In this document: positions 41,945 through 44,599 of the stretch, piece after piece | How the letters are laid out: every line of letters starts with the position of its first letter | How positions within the stretch are numbered: the stretch's first letter is position 1 | Made by a program: the position numbers and the translations under genes | NCBI GenBank assembly: GCA_938004315.1 | Contig: CALKWG010000375.1 | Span: forward strand, 1 to 44,599 | From: an uncultured Spirochaetaceae bacterium | GTDB lineage: Bacteria; Spirochaetota; Spirochaetia; Treponematales; UBA12059 | Reading direction: 5' to 3' | Length of the DNA: 44,599 nucleotides | Notes under the pieces: generated by a model | What the model saw: only the letters and a program-made list of their open reading frames with translations | What the model was told of the DNA's origin: nothing | Database searches by the model: none

Positions 41945-42214
41945 TGCAATCGCGGCGCACCGCACCCGCGTACTCCGGTATCCGGAGGCCGCGCATGAAA
42001 CGCCGCAGCGATACCCGCTATACCGAGCTCTTCTCCCACCCCTTTTTCGTCCGCAGGCTCCTTGAGAGCTTCGTTGACGAGGCCTTCGCCAAGGAGCTCG
42101 ATTACGGGGCCATGGAACCGGTTAAGACCAAGTTCGTCACCGAGGCTTACGCCAAGCGCGAGAGCGACGTCATCTGGAAAGTCCGATTCCGTGGGCGGGA
42201 CCTGTACCTGTTCA
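41945..42214 (+). repeat. Long direct repeat, copy 1 (5' part of Rpn-family gene)
   Basis: This segment recurs at 44330-44599, 2385 bases downstream, continuing past the window edge. From the ATG on, 215 of 220 bases agree. In the 50 bases before the ATG, differences cluster in one six-base stretch (CGCACC against TATTCT). The repeat begins at TGCAATCGCGGCGCAC just after the tRNA-Val terminator. Confidence 0.95.
41973..41988 (+). promoter_or_regulatory. RBS-sequestering hairpin of Rpn gene, copy 1
   Basis: CTCCGG-TAT-CCGGAG (41973-41987) is a perfect inverted repeat whose right arm contains most of the GGAGG ribosome binding site (41984-41988), six bases before the ATG. Folding would hide the site. 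The element is identical in copy 2. Confidence 0.55.
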
Positions 42215-42921
42215 TCCTGATCGAGTTCCAGAGTAGCGTCGATCAGCGGATGCCCCTACGGCTCTTCCGCTACATAGCCGAGCTCTACGAAAGCCTCGGG
42301 CGCCCGGCCAAGGGCAGCCGCTACCCGGCGGTATTCCCCCTCGTGCTCTATAACGGCCGCGCTAAATGGACGGCGAAGCGGGAGCTGACCGAGCTCATCG
42401 ACGCAAGCATTCCGGCCGCTTACATCCCTCGCTTCCGGTACTACGTCATCGAGGAGCGGAGCTTCTCGCCGGCGACGCTCATCGGCATGAGGAACCTGGC
42501 CGCGCTCCTCTTCCTCGCCGAAACCTTAGAGCCCGAGGAACTTGCGTTGAGCATCGACAGCTTCTTGGATATAGTTAAGGCAGAGGATGCCGAGGGCGTG
42601 GGGCTCTTCAGCCGCTGGCTGAACGACTACCTGCGCCAGGTAGCCGCCGAGATGATCCCCGGAGAGCCCATAGACCTACGTATCGAGGAGGACCGATCCA
42701 TGCTAGCGGAGAACTTCAGGATCTGGCGGAACAAGGTCTATGCCGAGGGCAGGCTCGAGGGTAAGCTCGAAGGCAGACTTGAAGGCGAAAAAGACGCTTA
42801 CCAGAAGGCTAACCGAAAAACCGCTTATAAGCTCCTGGCGATGGGCATGAGCCCGGAATCGGTGGCTAATATATTGGAGATCAGCATAGCCGAGCTCAAG
42901 GCTCTGGTTGAGCAGGAATAG
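41995..42921 (+). CDS. Rpn-family recombination-promoting nuclease / putative transposase
   Basis: A 308-residue protein of the Rpn/PDDEXK family (RpnA-like; often annotated putative transposase). RpnA of E. coli is a DNA endonuclease that stimulates RecA-independent recombination. Visible motifs are DTRYTELFSHPFFVRRLLESF, the catalytic Asp in RESDVIWKV and the ExQ element in FILIEFQSSVDQRMPLRLFRY. The C-terminus has a short tandem repeat of G(R/K)LE units (42748-42790) followed by a small helical domain (TAYKLLAMGMSPESVANILEIS) resembling a sigma/HTH-like tail. ATG 41995 has a GGAGG upstream. A second, nearly identical copy starts at 44380. Confidence 0.9.
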   Translation: MKRRSDTRYTELFSHPFFVRRLLESFVDEAFAKELDYGAMEPVKTKFVTEAYAKRESDVIWKVRFRGRDLYLFILIEFQSSVDQRMPLRLFRYIAELYESLGRPAKGSRYPAVFPLVLYNGRAKWTAKRELTELIDASIPAAYIPRFRYYVIEERSFSPATLIGMRNLAALLFLAETLEPEELALSIDSFLDIVKAEDAEGVGLFSRWLNDYLRQVAAEMIPGEPIDLRIEEDRSMLAENFRIWRNKVYAEGRLEGKLEGRLEGEKDAYQKANRKTAYKLLAMGMSPESVANILEISIAELKALVEQE

Positions 42922-42981
42922 CAGCTCTTCGTCTCGTCCGTTTCCAGCGAAAGCATGAAGTTCCAAGTTCTACTCACGTCT

Positions 42982-43029
42982 TTGTTTTCCCAGACAAAGA
43001 GTGTATACTCTATAGTGTGTACTAGGAGG
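42982..43029 (+). promoter_or_regulatory. Toxin-antitoxin promoter with tandem operator repeats
   Basis: TTGTTT (42982-42987) and TATACT (43004-43009) are spaced by 16 bases. AGTGTATACT (43000-43009) and AGTGTGTACT (43014-43023) are ten-base repeats, 14 bases apart, each of the form AGTnnnnACT. The first covers the -10. Phd/YefM antitoxins bind short palindromes with a TGTACA-like core, so these are likely autoregulatory sites. GGAGG (43025-43029) precedes the antitoxin ATG. Confidence 0.6.
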
Positions 43030-43034
43030 CGAAT

Positions 43035-43274
43035 ATGGAGGTGACGACGAAGGAACTTCGTATACAGCCGGGCAAAATCCTCGAGCAGGTTTCCATCGGT
43101 CAAGAAGTAACCGTTACGTACCGCGGCAGGCCACTTGCTAAAATCGTGCCCATTCAATTGGTCGTCGGGAGCGATACCGAAGAAAATACCTTATTCGGCC
43201 TCTGGAGGAGCCGCGAAGATACGGCTACCGTTGATGAATATCTGCGATCTTTGCGAAAAGGCAGGGAGTTTTGA
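43035..43274 (+). CDS. Phd/YefM-type antitoxin
   Basis: A 79-residue antitoxin. The N-terminal DNA-binding fold has the Phd/YefM pattern: TTKELRIQPGKILEQVSIGQEVTVTYRGRPLAKIVP, in which the RGRPLAKIVP strand is diagnostic. The C-terminal ~30 residues (ENTLFGLWRSREDTATVDEYLRSLRKGREF) are the flexible toxin-binding segment. It ends by overlapping the PIN-toxin TTG start by four bases. Base composition is lower in G+C than the chromosome around it. The operator repeats upstream suggest self-repression. Confidence 0.9.
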   Translation: MEVTTKELRIQPGKILEQVSIGQEVTVTYRGRPLAKIVPIQLVVGSDTEENTLFGLWRSREDTATVDEYLRSLRKGREF

Positions 43275-43654
43275 TCGTCGATTCGGACGTGCTTATTTGG
43301 TACCTACGCGGTAATGAGGCCGCAAAACGCTTCGTCGATGCCAATCTGCCTTTCTCTATCTCGGTGATTACCTATATGGAGCTTATGCAGGGCATGAGAA
43401 GCAAGTCCGAGATGCGTATATTCCAAAAGCACATCCACCGCTGGGGCATCGGCGTCGTACATCTGGACCAGGATATATCGGCCAGGGCTATGTTCTATGT
43501 CCAGGAGTACGCGCTGAGCCATGCGATAACGCTCGCCGACGCGCTCATCGCCGCTACGGCGGTTCAAAATGGCGAGACCCTCGCTACGGCGAATGATAAA
43601 CACTATAAAATGGTTCCGAGTATGAGCCTGAAACGCTTCGCGCCGGGCGCATAA
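43271..43654 (+). CDS. vapC: PIN-domain RNase toxin (VapC family)
   Basis: A 127-residue PIN-domain toxin, a Mg-dependent RNase that usually cleaves tRNA or rRNA to stop growth. The acidic active-site residues are all present: Asp4 in VDSDVLIWYLRG, Glu in ITYMELMQG, Asp in ITLADALIAATA and Asp in TANDKHY. It begins with TTG at 43271, overlapping the antitoxin stop (TTGA), which couples translation and keeps toxin output low. The toxin looks intact and probably active. It sits between the two Rpn copies. Confidence 0.92.
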   Translation: MIVDSDVLIWYLRGNEAAKRFVDANLPFSISVITYMELMQGMRSKSEMRIFQKHIHRWGIGVVHLDQDISARAMFYVQEYALSHAITLADALIAATAVQNGETLATANDKHYKMVPSMSLKRFAPGA

Positions 43655-43733
43655 TGGCTCTATGCCCAAGCGGATAGCTACTTAGGGGCACAGACCAGTT
43701 TTATCCACAGATTCATCATTATAATGAACTAAA

Positions 43734-43774
43734 TGTCAATAAAAATTGACAATAAGAGATATTTTGTTTATTAT
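43734..43774 (+). promoter_or_regulatory. hipB promoter with perfect inverted-repeat operator, leaderless type
   Basis: A consensus TTGACA (43746-43751) and TATTAT (43769-43774) are separated by 17 bases; the ATG follows ten bases later at 43785. TGTCAAT-AAAA-ATTGACA (43734-43751) is a perfect seven-base inverted repeat that includes the -35 box, a likely HipB binding site. No ribosome binding site precedes the ATG. Confidence 0.65.
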
Positions 43775-43784
43775 ATTAGATGTT

Positions 43785-44135
43785 ATGCCTAAAGCTACGC
43801 TGATTCTTTTACCGACGACGCGACGCAGGCTTGAAATGCTCGGCGATAGGCTTCGACTCGCCAGGCTCAGGCGCGGCCTAGGCGCAGAAATGGTCGCTGA
43901 GCGGGCGGGCATAAGCAGGCAAACCCTAAGCGCCATTGAAAACGGCTCAGGTTCGGTCTCGATGGCTAGTTGGGTGCAGACGCTCTTCGTGCTCGGCCTC
44001 GATACGGATCTAGATAGGGTGGCTCTGGATGACGAGCTAGGGCGCGCCTTGCAGGACGCCGGCTTGTCGCTTCGCCGGCGCGCGCGGAAGTCGAAGGCGG
44101 GGATAGGCGATGAGCGAAAACCGTCGATCGATTGA
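43785..44135 (+). CDS. HipB-like XRE-family antitoxin/repressor
   Basis: A 116-residue DNA-binding protein. The helix-turn-helix is LGDRLRLARLRRGLGAEMVAERAGISRQTLSAIENGSGSVSM (residues ~21-62), the Cro/CI-type fold of HipB. The C-terminal ~40 residues are basic (LSLRRRARKSK). HipB antitoxins repress their operon and neutralise HipA kinases. The ATG at 43785 is chosen over an upstream TTG, which is the -35 box itself. It overlaps the hipA remnant by 26 bases. With no intact kinase next to it, it may be an orphan repressor. Confidence 0.85.
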   Translation: MPKATLILLPTTRRRLEMLGDRLRLARLRRGLGAEMVAERAGISRQTLSAIENGSGSVSMASWVQTLFVLGLDTDLDRVALDDELGRALQDAGLSLRRRARKSKAGIGDERKPSID

Positions 44136-44313
44136 GGTTTTCGCCGATTGGGTCGGACTTGACGGCCCGCAGAGGCTGGGCATCTTGCTCGCGCATGAGA
44201 CGCGAGGCAAAGAGCTCTTCTCGTTCGAATACGACGACGATTGGCTCGCGCGCCACGATGAACGGGTGCTCGATCCGGAACTTCGGCTCTATCGGGGAGC
44301 TCAGTATGTGTAG
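44110..44313 (+). pseudogene. Truncated HipA-family toxin, N-terminal subdomain only
   Basis: A 67-residue reading frame matching the N-terminal subdomain of HipA-family kinases: VFADWVGLDGPQRLG, then GKELFSFEYDDDWLARHDERVLDPELRLYRGAQYV. Full-length relatives continue from the GPQY position into a ~400-residue kinase, but here a stop follows at once, and the Rpn repeat begins 17 bases later. The kinase domain is missing. I read this as a hipA cut off by the insertion or recombination that placed the second Rpn copy. The alternative is a stand-alone HipS-like protein, as in HipBST systems, but no HipT kinase follows within the window. Confidence 0.7.
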
Positions 44314-44357
44314 TAAATAGACCCGGTCTTGCAATCGCGGCGCACTATTCTCGCGTA

Positions 44358-44373
44358 CTCCGGTATCCGGAGG
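44358..44373 (+). promoter_or_regulatory. RBS-sequestering hairpin of Rpn gene, copy 2
   Basis: CTCCGG-TAT-CCGGAG (44358-44372) followed by G is identical to copy 1 and at the same distance from the ATG (44380), although six bases shortly upstream have diverged. Confidence 0.55.
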
Positions 44374-44379
44374 CCGCGC

Positions 44380-44599
44380 ATGAAACGCCGCAGCGATACC
44401 CGCTATACCGAGCTCTTCTCCCACCCCTTTTTCGTCCGCAGGCTCCTTGAGAGCTTCGTTGACGAGGCCTTCGCCAAGGAGCTCGATTACGGGGCCATGG
44501 AACCGGTTAAGACTAAGTTCGTCACCGAGGCCTACGCCAAGCGCGAGAGCGACGTCATCTGGAAAGTCCGCTTCCGCGGGCGGGACCTGTACCTCTTCA
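44380..44599 (+). CDS. Rpn-family nuclease, second copy, partial at window edge
   Basis: The first 73 codons of a second Rpn-family gene. The protein is identical to the first copy over this length. The five base differences (at copy-1 codons for Thr, Ala, Arg, Arg and Leu) are all third-position and synonymous. It contains the catalytic Asp region (RESDVIWKV) and would run into the FILIEFQ motif beyond the edge. It lies directly downstream of the broken hipA. Confidence 0.9.
   Translation, partial: MKRRSDTRYTELFSHPFFVRRLLESFVDEAFAKELDYGAMEPVKTKFVTEAYAKRESDVIWKVRFRGRDLYLF

Larger units (their letters stand above)
44330..44599 (+). repeat. Long direct repeat, copy 2 (continues past window edge)
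   Basis: Second copy of the 41945-42214 segment, starting at TGCAATCGCGGCGCAC and running to the end of the window. The full length of the duplication cannot be seen. Confidence 0.95.

Noticed and set aside
42748..42790. Short tandem repeats taken as a CRISPR or minisatellite
   Set aside because: They are in-frame 12-base units coding for G(R/K)LE inside the Rpn protein, a common feature of this family, with no spacers.
41816..44330. Classic integrase-type island with tRNA-Val attachment site
   Set aside because: No integrase gene is present and I found no repeat of the tRNA 3' end downstream; the visible repeat starts after the tRNA terminator.

Overview
The window is chromosomal DNA from a high-GC, double-membrane, motile bacterium, most likely an uncultured or free-living spirochaete. 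This is inference from gene content. The strongest markers are the chemotaxis operon cheA - cheW/cheR-like fusion - cheX - cheY, several signal-peptide beta-barrel proteins resembling the spirochaete FadL/UPF0164 type, a PilZ protein, and many TPR/HEAT periplasmic proteins. I cannot assign a genus.

Layout. 1-889: start of purL, leaving the window. 965-5505: a conserved periplasmic protein, then divergently a TPR lipoprotein coupled to a TraB-like membrane protein. 5543-14316: a two-component system divergent from a complete MacAB-type tripartite export operon (adaptor, ATPase, two permeases, TolC-like protein); three GTAAA boxes lie in the shared promoter region. 14375-21690: lipoprotein hydrolase, aldo/keto reductase with two Fe-S clusters, an enlarged GlmS, a methyltransferase with a coupled small protein, and a CPBP protease. 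21726-28979: PilZ protein, HEAT-like protein, ComEC, KsgA, bactofilin, TPR protein and MtaB. 29079-32983: two successive lipoprotein + outer-membrane-barrel pairs. 33014-34207: an AAA ATPase with unusual base composition, beside tRNA-Lys. 34555-36722: two more barrel proteins. 36957-41687: the chemotaxis operon. 41816-41889: tRNA-Val. 41945-44599: a lower-GC accessory island in which two nearly identical Rpn-family nuclease genes flank a VapBC-type toxin-antitoxin pair and a hipB with a truncated hipA.

The most general unexplained signal is promoter architecture. About ten genes have a sigma70-type promoter whose -10 hexamer ends only 5-10 bases before the start codon, usually 6-7, with a -35 box at 16-18 bases in most of them. 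This predicts widespread leaderless mRNAs. It also fixes several start codons (20822, 25593, 34207, 43785). Other genes, mostly inside operons or encoding envelope proteins, carry ordinary GGAGG ribosome binding sites, so the two initiation modes appear to coexist.

The most interesting accessory structure is the Rpn duplication. All five differences in 220 aligned coding bases are synonymous, and an RBS-sequestering hairpin is identical in both copies, although the intervening toxin-antitoxin DNA includes a broken hipA.
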